From Sphingomonas koreensis (GTDB lineage: Bacteria; Pseudomonadota; Alphaproteobacteria; Sphingomonadales; Sphingomonadaceae): a stretch of 64,000 bases of DNA. Below are positions 8,939 to 18,885 of the stretch, piece by piece. The first letter of the stretch is position 1. Each line of letters begins with the position of its first letter. The translations under genes were made by a program, and so were the position numbers. Below the pieces are notes generated by a model. That model was not told the DNA's origin, searched no databases, and saw only the letters and a program-made list of their open reading frames with translations. The stretch lies in assembly GCA_006438735.1 (NCBI GenBank), contig RCZF01000003.1:248001-312000 (forward strand), written 5' to 3'.

Positions 8939-10735
8939 ATGTCGACCCATGCCGCCCGTCTCGCCGCACTACGCGACCAGCTCAAGCGCGACCGGCTCGA
9001 CGGCTTCGTCGTGCCGCTGACCGACGAGCATATGAGCGAATATGTCGGCGATTATGCCCAGCGGCTCGCCTGGCTGACCGGCTTCCAGGGCTCAGCCGGC
9101 ACCGCGGTGGTGATGCCCGAGGCGGCGGCGATCTTCACCGACGGGCGCTACACGCTGCAGGTCCGCGAGCAGGTCTCGGCCGATCATTGGGCCTATGTGC
9201 CGGTGCCCGACGTCAAGGTCGCCGATTGGATCGCCGAGCATGCCGCAACAGGCGGTCGGATCGGCTATGATCCCTGGCTGCATACCCGCCAGTGGGTCGA
9301 GGAAGCGTCGAAGGCGCTCGCCGAGGTCGGCGCCGAGCTTGTCGCGATCGACACCAACCCGGTCGATGCGGTGTGGCCCGATCGCCCGCGCCCGTCCGAT
9401 GCCAAGCTGTCGGTCCAGCCGGACAGCGCGGCGGGCAAATCCTCGGCCGAAAAGCGCCAGGCGATCGCCGACTGGCTGGGCGAGAAGAAAGCCGACGCGG
9501 TGGTGCTCTCCGCGCTCGATTCGATCGCCTGGGCGCTGAACGTGCGCGGCGGCGACGTGTCGCACACCCCCGTCGCGCTCAGCTATGCGATCGTCTCGGC
9601 CGACGGCACCGCCGATCTGTTCGTCGCCGAGGACAAGATGACCGACGCCGTCCGCCAGCATCTCGGCAATGCCGTGCGCGTCCACGATCGGCTCGCGTTC
9701 GCGCCCGCGCTCGGCCGCTTTACCGGCAAGCGCATCGCCGCCGATCCCGACAATGCCGTCGCCGCGATCTTCGACGCATTGGAAGCCGGCGGCGCGACCG
9801 TGCTGGCGCTGCGCGATCCCGTCGTGCTTGCCAAGGCGATCAAGAACGACGCCGAGATCGCCGGCCACCGCGCCGCCAGCATCCGCGACGGCGCCGCGCT
9901 CAGCCGCTTCCTGCGCTGGGTCGAGGCTACCGCGCCCAAGGGCGGGCTCACCGAACTCGATTGCGTCGCCAAATTGCTGGAATTCCGCGAGGCAACCGGG
10001 TTGCTCAAGGATACGTCGTTCGACACCATTTCGGCGACCGGCGCGCACGGCGCCAGCCCGCATTACCATTCGACGCCGGAATCGAATGCCGAGCTCAATA
10101 TGGGCCAGCTCTATCTCGTCGATTCGGGCGGGCAATATGAGGACGGCACCACCGACGTCACCCGCGTGATCCCGATCGGCGAGCCCAGCCACGAGATGAA
10201 GGACCGCTTCACCCGCGTGCTCAAGGGCAATATCGCGCTCGATACCGCGCTGTTCCCGCCCGGCACCAATGGCGGCCAGCTCGACGTCTTCGCACGCCGT
10301 CCGCTGTGGGAAGCCGGGCTCGATTTCGCGCACGGCACCGGCCACGGCGTCGGCGCCTATCTGTCGGTGCACGAAGGCCCGGCGCGGATCGCCAAGCCGA
10401 CCTATCCCGGCGGCGGCCCCGCGGTGCCGATCGAGCCGGGCATGATCCTGTCGAACGAGCCCGGTTATTACAAGGCCGGCGAATACGGCATCCGCATCGA
10501 GACGCTGGTGCTGGTCGTCGAGCGCGAGGTGGCGAACGGCGACATGCCGATGCTCGGCTTCGAGACGCTGACCTTCGTGCCGATCGAGCGCAGCCTGATC
10601 CTGCCCGAATTGCTGACGCCGGAGGAACTTGCCTGGCTCAACGCCTATCACGCCAAGGTGATGGAAAAGATCGGCCCCGAGCTGTCGGGCGACGATCGCG
10701 TCTGGCTCGACGCCAAATGCGCGCCGATCGGTTAA
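8939..10735 (+). CDS. Aminopeptidase P family protein (Xaa-Pro aminopeptidase)
   Basis: 598 residues, matching the long cytosolic form with two creatinase-like N-terminal domains and a pita-bread M24B catalytic domain. Metal ligands are visible: both Asp in YLVDSGGQYEDGTTDVTRV, His in HGTGHGVGAYLSVHEGP, Glu in ILSNEPGYY and Glu in GIRIETLVLV. It removes the N-terminal residue from peptides with proline in position two. The start is the ATG after CCCGAGGATGATCTG; the longer upstream frame has no family similarity. pepP-type gene. Confidence 0.92.
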   Translation: MSTHAARLAALRDQLKRDRLDGFVVPLTDEHMSEYVGDYAQRLAWLTGFQGSAGTAVVMPEAAAIFTDGRYTLQVREQVSADHWAYVPVPDVKVADWIAEHAATGGRIGYDPWLHTRQWVEEASKALAEVGAELVAIDTNPVDAVWPDRPRPSDAKLSVQPDSAAGKSSAEKRQAIADWLGEKKADAVVLSALDSIAWALNVRGGDVSHTPVALSYAIVSADGTADLFVAEDKMTDAVRQHLGNAVRVHDRLAFAPALGRFTGKRIAADPDNAVAAIFDALEAGGATVLALRDPVVLAKAIKNDAEIAGHRAASIRDGAALSRFLRWVEATAPKGGLTELDCVAKLLEFREATGLLKDTSFDTISATGAHGASPHYHSTPESNAELNMGQLYLVDSGGQYEDGTTDVTRVIPIGEPSHEMKDRFTRVLKGNIALDTALFPPGTNGGQLDVFARRPLWEAGLDFAHGTGHGVGAYLSVHEGPARIAKPTYPGGGPAVPIEPGMILSNEPGYYKAGEYGIRIETLVLVVEREVANGDMPMLGFETLTFVPIERSLILPELLTPEELAWLNAYHAKVMEKIGPELSGDDRVWLDAKCAPIG

Positions 10736-10854
10736 TCGTCGGCCTTGGGTGGTGGCGGTGCGGCGGGTTCGCCACGCGCCTGCGCCTTGCGCTTGCGCAG
10801 GTTCTCGCGCAGCGCCGCCGCGAGCCGTTCGGCCTTGTCGTCCTTGTCCGCCAT
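10732..10854 (-). CDS. Small charged protein, 40 residues
   Basis: The peptide begins MADKDDKAERLAAALRENLR and is a highly charged amphipathic helix ending in a proline-rich AAPPPPKADD tail. Similar short helical proteins are seen in sphingomonads. Its stop overlaps the aminopeptidase P stop by four bases, tail to tail. Function is unknown. The short length means coding status rests on composition and context. Confidence 0.5.
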   Translation of the reverse strand: MADKDDKAERLAAALRENLRKRKAQARGEPAAPPPPKADD

Positions 10855-10937
10855 GCCGTCCGCAATTATGCCGGTCCGGGCGCCTTGACAATCCAGGGCA
10901 CGCGCGGCCATAGGCGCCGCTCCCCGACATGGGTCAA

Positions 10938-11012
<75 letters not shown>

Positions 11013-11138
11013 TTTTCTTCAGTTAGATCAGTGACTTATACTTTCCCCGTTGCGGGACCCATGATGCTGTCCATCACCCGGCCATCACGGAGATATCGAA
11101 AAGATTCGCGATCGGGTGCTTTCACCCTCTTCGGCACA

Positions 11139-12413
11139 TTATCCGCTAACGGTTTCGACCACGGCGGCGATGAGCAACTTCTGCCGCACTTCCGCGAAGT
11201 CGGCTGGTGCTCGCGCCTTCATCGAGGTGCCTGCCATGACGTGGCTGACCAGACCCTCCTGATCGGCACGCTCCAGCCCATCCCACCAACTTTGCCGCAG
11301 GAAGAGATTCTCGGTCTGCACGAACAGCAGCCTCAGCAGAGCGTCAGCCTTTTCGTCGTCCGGCACGGCCTCTAACGAGGCCGCTAGTGCAGCCGCCGGT
11401 CCATCGATGTCACCCATCCAGCCGAATACGGCCACGGTCTGTTGCTGGAATGCGGTGACGGTGAGCGTGATCACCTCGAACGGAGCGTCGCCATGACCCA
11501 GCCGCTGAAGCGGAGTTCCTTCCAGGTCATATTCGACGTGGAACGCCCCGCACGCCACCATCGGCAGCAACGCGTCGAATCGCACCGCGAGGTAGTGGAA
11601 ACCGCTGCGGTCCCCGTTCAGCAGCCGCGCGTCGAACGCCTGCTTGCTACGCTCGATGTCCCTCAGCCCCATCTGAATGCCGAAGAGGTGGTTGTTCAGG
11701 ATAATCTGCGTCATGGCCTGCTTCGCGAACGGCTCGCCCTTGTCCATGTCGCGCTGAATAAGTGTGCCTCGCAACTGCCGCTCCTTGGAGAAGCGTTCGT
11801 AAGCGATTGCGCGGTATGCGAGCAGGAATGCGTTATCGGTGTCGAGGGTCAGGGTGGCGCCCTCAACTGGCTTGAAGATGTTCGTGTCGTGCCGACCGCA
11901 GAAACCTGGGAAGACGGAGGCCTTGCTGGTGCCGATCCTTCTGGGCCACGACTGCCCCTGTTCGTCCAGCAGCCCCTTCATCGTCGGCTTCACCGTAAGG
12001 ACGTGACCATCCTCGGCGATCGCCGACAGCCCTCCCTTGCGCTGCACGGTGTGCGACTTGACCACGCCGCCATCACAAGGGTCTGCTGCAGGGTCTGGAT
12101 ACGAGCAGTAGCCGGCGCGCAGCTTGTCCATCATCTTCTTCTCGATCTCGAAGATGTTGATCGGCTCCTGCTCGCTGCGCCGGTGATGGCACCACTTGTA
12201 TCTGGCATCCGACCCGCACCAGCAGGGCTTGTAGGGGTCCATCGACTTGACCGGCTTGATCACGGGCACGTCGACGAGCGGCGCGGTAAGGGAGGGGTGC
12301 GGCGTCATCATCACCAGATGGGGCATGGCGCGCGCGGAAGTAACCGCGACGACCGGAAAATTGGATAGGTGTCCATTCAACGGCCGCAGATTCGGAATGC
12401 AATCGACCAACAT
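11139..12413 (-). CDS. SEC-C metal-binding domain protein
   Basis: Up to 424 residues; the true start may be later, at MTPHPSL (residue 36) or MDPYKP (58). The SEC-C zinc motif CWCGSDARYKWCHH lies at residues 64-77. A second Cys/His set follows: C103, C113, H121 in KSHTVQRKGGL, then C172 and H175 in FCGRHDTNIFKP, which resembles an HNH-like or zinc-knuckle core. The rest is helical, starting at FLLAYRAIAYERFSKERQL. This architecture occurs in scattered bacterial genomes, often in accessory DNA. The function is unknown. Confidence 0.7.
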   Translation of the reverse strand: MLVDCIPNLRPLNGHLSNFPVVAVTSARAMPHLVMMTPHPSLTAPLVDVPVIKPVKSMDPYKPCWCGSDARYKWCHHRRSEQEPINIFEIEKKMMDKLRAGYCSYPDPAADPCDGGVVKSHTVQRKGGLSAIAEDGHVLTVKPTMKGLLDEQGQSWPRRIGTSKASVFPGFCGRHDTNIFKPVEGATLTLDTDNAFLLAYRAIAYERFSKERQLRGTLIQRDMDKGEPFAKQAMTQIILNNHLFGIQMGLRDIERSKQAFDARLLNGDRSGFHYLAVRFDALLPMVACGAFHVEYDLEGTPLQRLGHGDAPFEVITLTVTAFQQQTVAVFGWMGDIDGPAAALAASLEAVPDDEKADALLRLLFVQTENLFLRQSWWDGLERADQEGLVSHVMAGTSMKARAPADFAEVRQKLLIAAVVETVSG

Positions 12414-12439
12414 GTCTCGAAAGCCCAGGAACCGGCCTG

Positions 12440-12968
12440 CTAGGTTGCCTGGTTCATTCGGTCGAAAAGGTTGGCGGCGGCCATCGCCCAGTTCACAGAT
12501 ACACTGAGCGTGGATCGCAACTGTCTGGCGTGGCTGAACGCGGTGTCGCGGTCGAGCAGGATCCGCTCGATCGCTCTAGACCACGTGTCAGTGTCGGACT
12601 TGGCATCGTTCGTGACGGCCACAACGGTTCGAGCTACTTCTTCAGGCGATAGCTTCTCGACCAGTAGATCGGCCAAGCCACTCTCGGCCGACACCAGCCC
12701 GGGGACGCCCGCGCAGATGGCCTCGAGCCCGACCAATCCGAAGCCTTCGGTTCGCGAGGGCATCAGGACGAGGCTGGCACGGCGGCAGTCTGCGGCCAGT
12801 TCGGCGGCGACGGGGGAGAACGGTCGAACAACGGCCTTCAGGCCAGGCACCTTCGCCTACGACCAGCTTGCCGCGCAGAGCCTCGCTCTCGCCTTCGGGC
12901 GCGCACCTGACGATGAGCTCGATCGGCGGCCCCTGCCACCGACCCGACAGCTGCGCCTTCGCCAGTAA
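12440..12968 (-). pseudogene. Family-4 glycosyltransferase, truncated and frameshifted
   Basis: The last 136 residues are a GT4 C-terminal domain: LVLMPSRTEGFGLVGLEAI contains the nucleotide-sugar binding E-x7-E. Just upstream, in another frame, lies the matching segment LIVRCAPEGESEALRGK, so the two halves are separated by a frameshift near 12845. The N-terminal domains are missing. It is probably a remnant of a large conflict-associated glycosyltransferase family in which PSRAEGFGLVGLEA-type motifs occur; that link is from memory of the family. Confidence 0.6.
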
Positions 12969-13185
12969 GGCGGATCTCGCACCAGGCCGTGGCAGGCAGC
13001 CCGGCCTCGCAGTTCCTGGCGTCGATCCCCAGACCGTTCCGGGAAGGCTGTATGATCGCCGCCTCGGTGACGGACGCGACCTCGGCCGCGGTCCCTTTGC
13101 CGAAGGCGTCGGCAAGGGTATGCCCGATCCTCGTGCCCGGTATTATGTAGCAAATGCACCAAGGCGATGGCCAATGCGTAGTTGG

Positions 13186-14064
13186 CTATGCACCTTTGTC
13201 ATCATTTTCGGGGCGTTCGCCCTGAATAGCCCGCTTTGTGCCCGGAATTATGGAGGCCGGTTCATTCCGGTCAGTGAGGAATTTGCACTCAAGAGTGTGG
13301 GACTGGTCGAACACATCGAGATATTCGACGGTAGCGGATATCGTCATATGCCCGCTTATTTTGATATTATCCGCCCAGTCGGCACTATCGAAGGCACCAA
13401 AATCCTTAAACGTCAGCTTGTCGTTCGGTGCGATGAACCCGCCTTCGCTGGAAAAAGTCATATAAGCCGTCATTCGGGTCTCAGGATGGACCCACGTGGC
13501 AGTAAACACGCGCCGTTTAATTTCAGCCGGCGTTTTTCCGAAATTAGTTACATCGGTCGAAAACCCCCCACAGGTGATATTGGCATCTCCTCTATTGTCA
13601 TCACGGATGGGTTTGGGATTTTCAAAGTCCAAATATGCTCGCAATTCTCGCTCTGCATTTTCTCTGGTGATATTCAGCGCTTTTTCGGAATCCCTAGAAG
13701 CGGATTCAGCGGAGGCAACGGCCTTTCGCGTGAGATACAAGCTATAGATCAATCCAGCGAGGCCGAAGGAGCTTATTACCATCTGCCACCACGCCCAATC
13801 GGCGGCATTACGGCTGGCATCCGCCGCCTTCCACTGGGCTTCAAGATCGCAGCGGTCGTGATCCTGTGGCTCAGCGCATGGAGGTTTATATTTAGCGGGA
13901 TTGACCGCCTTGAGGGATGGGCTAGCGGCCGGTGTAGGATCGGCCTGGGCGATCTTCTCTTGGGGGTTGTTCTTGGGCTGACTGGTGTTTTGTTCTGGCT
14001 GTGAGTTGGCGAGCGTCAGGAATCCGACAACCGCAAGGATGATGCGCCAATAGCCTCTAGGCAT
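13186..14064 (-). CDS. Membrane protein of unknown function
   Basis: 292 residues. An N-terminal signal-like hydrophobic stretch is followed by a proline/glutamine-rich linker, then a second hydrophobic helix near residues 90-110 (WAWWQMVISSFGLAGLIYSL), a charged coiled segment with ASAESASRDSEKALNITREN, and a soluble beta-rich C-terminal domain. Similar two-part membrane proteins are common in sphingomonad accessory regions, without a known role. Its first codons overlap the end of the DUF6471 gene, so the two are probably translated together. Confidence 0.65.
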   Translation of the reverse strand: MPRGYWRIILAVVGFLTLANSQPEQNTSQPKNNPQEKIAQADPTPAASPSLKAVNPAKYKPPCAEPQDHDRCDLEAQWKAADASRNAADWAWWQMVISSFGLAGLIYSLYLTRKAVASAESASRDSEKALNITRENAERELRAYLDFENPKPIRDDNRGDANITCGGFSTDVTNFGKTPAEIKRRVFTATWVHPETRMTAYMTFSSEGGFIAPNDKLTFKDFGAFDSADWADNIKISGHMTISATVEYLDVFDQSHTLECKFLTDRNEPASIIPGTKRAIQGERPENDDKGA

Positions 14065-14246
14065 TGTATCAAGAACACCGCTGTGAATTTACCCCGGCTG
14101 ATCTTGTTCCTGATATTCGGCTCGGAGTCCATCACGCCGATGTCTGCCAGCTTTCCAACGAGCTGCGCATAGGTAATACCCCGGCGGGTTAGCTCTGCCT
14201 TCAGCATCTGCTTAACCTGCGTTTCCCATTCCTTTTCGGCCTTCAT
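14016..14246 (-). CDS. DUF6471-type small helix-turn-helix protein
   Basis: 76 residues from MKAEKEWETQ; a slightly longer form can start 15 bases upstream. The pattern VKQMLKAELTRRGITYAQL, then IGVMDSEPNIRNKISRGKF and FLIQCLEAIG, fits the DUF6471 family of short HTH-like proteins found near mobile elements. It may be a transcriptional regulator. It overlaps the next gene by 49 bases. Confidence 0.7.
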   Translation of the reverse strand: MKAEKEWETQVKQMLKAELTRRGITYAQLVGKLADIGVMDSEPNIRNKISRGKFTAVFLIQCLEAIGASSLRLSDS

Positions 14247-14424
14247 GGCGCATCGCTCCAACGGTGTGAAACATCATCATATAAGATACTATTGCGATTG
14301 AAAACGATACGTCTTGCCATCATATATAGTTTCGAGGTCGAGGCGCGCCCGTCCGGCGAGACCTGGTAGGTTGATAGGCCGGCTGCTTGAAGGTTTCATG
14401 GCCCCGGCAGGGGCGCTGCGCTTG

Positions 14425-17400
14425 TCAGCGGAAGTCGCGCGTTCGGACCTTTATGCCCTCGACTGGCTCGCCCGGGATGATGCCTGACCCGAGGCGAAGG
14501 TCGGGAATGTAGATGTCGCGCGCACCCTTACCGAGATGCCGCTCGGCGGGGTCGCGCGGGTCGGGGCCCATGCCGTGCTTCACTACGTCGGCACGGCTGA
14601 CGCGGTAGACGTCGGCCACGTCGGCGCGGCCACCGACGCTGGCGAGCAGGGCCGACATGTCGTCGAGCCGCCGCGCGATGACGTGGATAACGTCGCCCTC
14701 GCGCTGGACCTGCCCGCGCACCCCCATCATCGAGGCGCCGAGCACCGTGCGGCGGTTCGCCTCGAAGATCTTGGTCCACACCACCAAGTTAACGACATCG
14801 GTCTCGTCTTCCAGCGTGATGAACATCACACCCTTCGCCGACCCCGGCTTCTGCCGGACCAGAACGATGCCGGCGAGCTCGACGTAGCGCCCGTCCTTCA
14901 CGTCGCGCAGCTCCGCGCACGTGATCATCCGGCGCGCCTTCAGTTCGTCGCGCAGGAACGCGAGCGGGTGTGCGCGCAGCGACAGCCCCGAGGCGCGATA
15001 GTCCTCGACGACCTCGGCGCCTTCTCCCATTTCGGCGAGCTCCACCGTCGGCTCGATCGCTTCCTGGCGCAGGCGTCCGTCGCGTTCGTCGGCTGCGGCG
15101 AACAGCGGCAGCGGCGCGTCTCCGAGCCCCTTCACTTCCCACAGGCCGGAGCGGCGGTTCGCGCCGATCGAGCCGAAGCCATCGGCCTCACCGATGCGGT
15201 CGAGGGCACCGCGGCCGACGCCGGCGCGGCGCTGAATCTCCTCGACCGAGACGTAGGGTTCTTCGCCCCGCGCCATCGCGATCGCGGCACCGTCGGCATT
15301 CGACAGGTCGCGCGCCATCCTCAGGCCGAGCCGCACGGCCTTGAACCGCCCGTTGGCCTGCTCGAGCGTGCAGTCCCAGCGGCTCGAGTTCACGTCGATC
15401 GGGCGCACCTCGACGCCGTGCTGCCGTGCGTCGCGGACGATCTGCGCGGGCGCGTAGAAGCCCATCGGCTGGGCATTGAGCAGCGCCGCGCAGAAGGCGT
15501 CGGGGTGGTGGCACTTCATCCACGACGACGCGTAGGCGATTAGGGCGAAGCTGGCGGCGTGGCTCTCGGGGAATCCGTAGGAGCCGAAGCCCTCGATCTG
15601 GCTGAACGTCTTCTCGGCGAAGGCCCGCTCGTATCCCCGCGCGATCATGCCTCCGATCAGCTTGTCCTTGAAGTGACTAACGCCCCCGGTGAGCTTGAAC
15701 GTCGCCATCGCGCGCCTGAGCAGGTCGGCCTCGGACGCCGAGAACCCCGCGCATTCTATGGCGACGCGCATCGCCTGTTCCTGGAAAAGGGGCACGCCGA
15801 GCGTCTTCTCCAGCACCCGTCGAAGCTCCTCGGTCGGATAAGTCACTTCCTCCAGTCCGGCGCGGCGGCGGCGGTATGGATGGACCATGTCGCCCTGGAT
15901 CGGGCCCGGCCGGACGATCGCGACCTGGATGACGAGGTCGTAGAATGTGGTCGGCGCCATCAGCGGGATCGACGCCATCTGCGCCCGGCTCTCGATCTGG
16001 AAGACGCCGAGCGTGTCCGCCTTGCGGATCATGGCATACGTCGCCGGGTCCTCGGCCGGGATCGTTGCCAGATCGAGGGTGACGCCCTTGTCCTTCTCGA
16101 GGAACTCGAACGCCCGGCGCATGCAGCTGAGCATCCCAAGTGCGAGCACGTCGACCTTCATGAACCCCAGCGCGTCGATGTCGTCCTTGTCCCACTCGAT
16201 GACCTGGCGGTCTTCCATCGCGGCCGGCTCGATCGGCACCAGCTCGTCGAGCCGGTCGCGGGTCAGCACGAAGCCGCCGGGGTGCTGCGACAGGTGGCGT
16301 GGCGTGTTGATTAGCTGGCGCGCAAGCTCCAACGTCAGCGCTAAGCGCCTCTCGCCGAGGTCCATGTTGAGTTCCTCGGCGTGCTTTTCCTCCACCCCGT
16401 CGCGGCTGTAACCCCACACGGACGAGGCCAGTCCCGCGGTCATGTCCTCACTTAGGCCGAGCGCCTTGCCCACCTCTCGAACGGCTCCGCGCGATCGGTA
16501 TCGCGTGACGACCGCGGTCAGCGCCGAACGGGTGCGGCCATACGTCTCGTAGATCCACTGGATCACCTCCTCGCGGCGCTCGTGCTCGAAGTCGACGTCG
16601 ATGTCCGGCGGTTCGCGGCGCTCGGCGGAGACGAATCGCTCGAACAGCAGCTCTGACCGCACCGGGTCGATCGACGTGACGCCGAGGACGTAGCAGACCG
16701 CGCTGTTGGCAGCCGACCCACGGCCCTGGCAGAGGATGCCGCGCCGCCTAGCCTCGGCGACGATCGAGTTGACGGTCAGGAAATACGGGGCGTAGTCGAG
16801 TTCGCCGATCAAGCGCAGCTCGTGCTTGAGCTGGCTGCGGATCTTGCCCTCGATCCCATCGGGATAGCGGATCGGCGCCTTCTCCCACGTCAGCCGTTCC
16901 AGTTCCAGTTGCGGCGTCCGTCCGGGCCCGGCGATCTCGTCGGGATACTGATAGCGCAGCTCGGCGAGGCTGAACGCGCAGCGCTCCGCCATCTCGACGC
17001 TGCGGCCGACGGGCGAGGCGTCCTTGAGGTAGCGCCGGAACAGTCGCTCCATCTCGGCCGCGGTCTTCAGGTGGCGGTCGGCGAAGCGTTCGCGCCGGTT
17101 ACCAAGCTCGTCGATCGTGCACTTCTCGCGGATGCACGTAACCACATCCTGCAGCAGACGGCGGTCGGGCGAGTGGTAGAGCACGTCGTTGGTGGCGACG
17201 GTCGGCACACGCGCCGCCACCGCCATCGCCGCCAGGTCGCGCAGGCGGATTGCGTCCCTGGGGCGCCGCCGCACGGTGAGCGCCATGTAGGCGCGGTCGC
17301 CGAAGACCCGCCTGTTAGTCGCCAGCGCCTGCTCCGTCGTCACGTCGGCGCGGTCCGGCACCAGCATGGCGATCAGGCCCTCGTTCCATTCCACGACGTC

Positions 17401-17730
17401 GGCCCAGCCGAGATGGCACGCGCCTTTGCCCGCGCGCATCTTCCCGACGCTGAGCAGTCGGCACATCCGGCCATAGGCGGCGCGGTCGGTCGGATAGATG
17501 CACAGCGCGGTGCCGTCGGTCAGGTCGAGGCGTGTGCCGACGATTGCCCGGACGCCGGTCGTGCGCTCGCCATCCCACGCGCGCACGATGCCTGCGACCG
17601 ATCCCCGGTCGACCACGCCAAGTGCCGGCAGGCCGAGCAGCGCGGCGGCGGCGAACAGTTCCTCGGGGCTCGATGCGCCGCGCAGGAAGCTGAAGTGCGT
17701 CGTCACCTGCAATTCTACGTAGTCGGCCAT
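14425..17730 (-). CDS. dnaE2: Error-prone DNA polymerase III alpha subunit (ImuC/DnaE2)
   Basis: 1101 residues. PHP domain at the N-terminus ([20 protein letters not shown]), then the C-family polymerase palm with [14 protein letters not shown] and the catalytic acids in [16 protein letters not shown]. The finger motif is in [15 protein letters not shown], and the OB domain is near the end. This is the translesion polymerase of the SOS mutasome; it works with ImuA and ImuB. The start is the ATG of [11 protein letters not shown] perfect LexA box lies 57 bases upstream. Its usual partners are about 9.7 kb away instead of adjacent. Confidence 0.95.
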   Translation of the reverse strand: MADYVELQVTTHFSFLRGASSPEELFAAAALLGLPALGVVDRGSVAGIVRAWDGERTTGVRAIVGTRLDLTDGTALCIYPTDRAAYGRMCRLLSVGKMRAGKGACHLGWADVVEWNEGLIAMLVPDRADVTTEQALATNRRVFGDRAYMALTVRRRPRDAIRLRDLAAMAVAARVPTVATNDVLYHSPDRRLLQDVVTCIREKCTIDELGNRRERFADRHLKTAAEMERLFRRYLKDASPVGRSVEMAERCAFSLAELRYQYPDEIAGPGRTPQLELERLTWEKAPIRYPDGIEGKIRSQLKHELRLIGELDYAPYFLTVNSIVAEARRRGILCQGRGSAANSAVCYVLGVTSIDPVRSELLFERFVSAERREPPDIDVDFEHERREEVIQWIYETYGRTRSALTAVVTRYRSRGAVREVGKALGLSEDMTAGLASSVWGYSRDGVEEKHAEELNMDLGERRLALTLELARQLINTPRHLSQHPGGFVLTRDRLDELVPIEPAAMEDRQVIEWDKDDIDALGFMKVDVLALGMLSCMRRAFEFLEKDKGVTLDLATIPAEDPATYAMIRKADTLGVFQIESRAQMASIPLMAPTTFYDLVIQVAIVRPGPIQGDMVHPYRRRRAGLEEVTYPTEELRRVLEKTLGVPLFQEQAMRVAIECAGFSASEADLLRRAMATFKLTGGVSHFKDKLIGGMIARGYERAFAEKTFSQIEGFGSYGFPESHAASFALIAYASSWMKCHHPDAFCAALLNAQPMGFYAPAQIVRDARQHGVEVRPIDVNSSRWDCTLEQANGRFKAVRLGLRMARDLSNADGAAIAMARGEEPYVSVEEIQRRAGVGRGALDRIGEADGFGSIGANRRSGLWEVKGLGDAPLPLFAAADERDGRLRQEAIEPTVELAEMGEGAEVVEDYRASGLSLRAHPLAFLRDELKARRMITCAELRDVKDGRYVELAGIVLVRQKPGSAKGVMFITLEDETDVVNLVVWTKIFEANRRTVLGASMMGVRGQVQREGDVIHVIARRLDDMSALLASVGGRADVADVYRVSRADVVKHGMGPDPRDPAERHLGKGARDIYIPDLRLGSGIIPGEPVEGIKVRTRDFR

Positions 17731-17786
17731 GGCACCGTGTTTGGGGCGTGAGGATCGGTAGTACCGACTCGTACACAACCAGCAAT

Positions 17787-17801
17787 GTTCATGTTATGTT
17801 C
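17787..17801. promoter_or_regulatory. LexA box upstream of dnaE2
   Basis: GTTCATGTTATGTTC is an exact GTTC-N7-GTTC, the alphaproteobacterial SOS box. It ends 57 bases upstream of the dnaE2 start. A second perfect match sits upstream of imuA in the same orientation relative to its gene, which supports both sites. Confidence 0.85.
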
Positions 17802-18145
17802 CAGACCGGGTCGCAGTCAAGCGGCGAACCGGCTCGTTCGTTGATCGCATCTTAGATCGTACGAGCACTGCCGATTGGAACGATCGATCGCCGGGGAGAC
17901 AGAGATCGTCGATGATCTTGCCAAGCAATGACGCCAGTGCGGCCCGACCGGGGAGGGCTCAGGGAAAATGGGTAACGACCCATTCTGGCCACCGTTTTGC
18001 GACAGGGCGAGTCGAATCTGAGTCCAGCACCATCGCCCGATCCTTCCGTTCAATTTAAACGGAGCGCTTGATCGGCCGTGGACAGGGGGAATATGCAAAA
18101 CACATCTCACGCCGTCATGGCCCAGCGAACCGAACCTGCGGATAG
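17802..18145. other. No gene recognised
   Basis: About 340 bases between the dnaE2 LexA box and the methyltransferase remnant. One minus-strand open frame (17817-18179) has no recognisable family and an unusual composition; it is not called. Confidence 0.5.
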
Positions 18146-18421
18146 CCCGACAATTTCCCAACGCCTCCCCGGGCGACACGTGCGCTTTTTGAGCACATCA
18201 TCAAAGACGATTATCAGACGATGTCATGCTTGGAGCCAGCGTGTGGCGCCGGTCATATGTCGCAAGTGCTCAGCGAGTATTTCGGCGAGGTGAGATCGTC
18301 AGATGCCTTCGATTATGACTATGAATTTGAGCGTGATTTTCTCGATTACCCATATGAGACCAACGCAGTCGATTGGGTCATCAGCAACCCGCCATTTCGA
18401 CTGGCGGAGATATCGCAATAG
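18146..18421 (+). pseudogene. DNA methyltransferase fragment
   Basis: Reading from 18146 gives FPTPPRATRALFEHIIKDDY, then LEPACGAGHMSQVLSEYFG (SAM-binding motif I) and DWVISNPPFRLAE (catalytic NPPF motif of N6-adenine-type enzymes). An in-frame TAG lies at 18143-18145 just upstream, with no start codon after it until 18221. The frame ends only seven residues after NPPF. Both ends are therefore missing; intact relatives are usually phage or plasmid proteins. Confidence 0.7.
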
Positions 18422-18463
18422 CTTAGCTCTTTGCCTGCTCTCTCACGAACCGGATAGCGCAGG

Positions 18464-18661
18464 TCACCGCTTACTTTGAGCGATCTCCCTAATCTCCCGC
18501 CGGCCCTTGTCGCCGGCATCCATCATCGCTTCCACGATCCACACCAGTTCGTCTCGATCGGGACCGGCGGGTAAGCGCATGGCGACGCGCTCGATGCGCT
18601 TGGCATTCTCGTGAAGCCGGCCGAGCGCCGCGTCTGCGATAAGGCCAATGTCCGGCTTCAC
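18464..18661 (-). CDS. Small hypothetical protein, 65 residues
   Basis: A short helical, charged protein starting MKPDIGLIADAALGRLHENA, not recognised. Its start overlaps the stop of the upstream gene by four bases (ATGA), so translation is probably coupled. It is the last of a three-gene run headed by the SRAP gene. Confidence 0.55.
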   Translation of the reverse strand: MKPDIGLIADAALGRLHENAKRIERVAMRLPAGPDRDELVWIVEAMMDAGDKGRREIREIAQSKR

Positions 18662-18876
18662 GGCCGCACGCGCGGTTGCTCGTTGATTTCGCTCCCGCCC
18701 TCAGCAGTATTGATGACGGCCTGAAGCTGCCGCCTGATCGTCGCTCCGCTCAGGTGCTGACTGGCCGCTTCGTATCCTTCTGAAGTCAGCTTGCGCCGTA
18801 TATCATCGATCGTCCGACATTGTCTGGTTCGGGCCAGTTCGAAGGCGCGCTCGATCGTGGATTGCAACGGCTGCAT
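18658..18876 (-). CDS. Small hypothetical protein, 72 residues
   Basis: Contains TIERAFELARTRQCRTIDDI and RRQLQAVINTAE, a helical pattern found in many short sphingomonad proteins without a known role. It begins 9 bases after the SRAP stop and overlaps the next small gene, so the three form an apparent operon. Confidence 0.6.
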   Translation of the reverse strand: MQPLQSTIERAFELARTRQCRTIDDIRRKLTSEGYEAASQHLSGATIRRQLQAVINTAEGGSEINEQPRVRP

Positions 18877-18885
18877 GCAGTGAGC

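Noticed and set aside
9092..10930. 612-residue frame antisense to the aminopeptidase gene
   Set aside because: Same shadow effect; no family motifs.
17817..18179. 120-residue minus-strand frame upstream of dnaE2
   Set aside because: Atypical composition, no family and no ribosome site.
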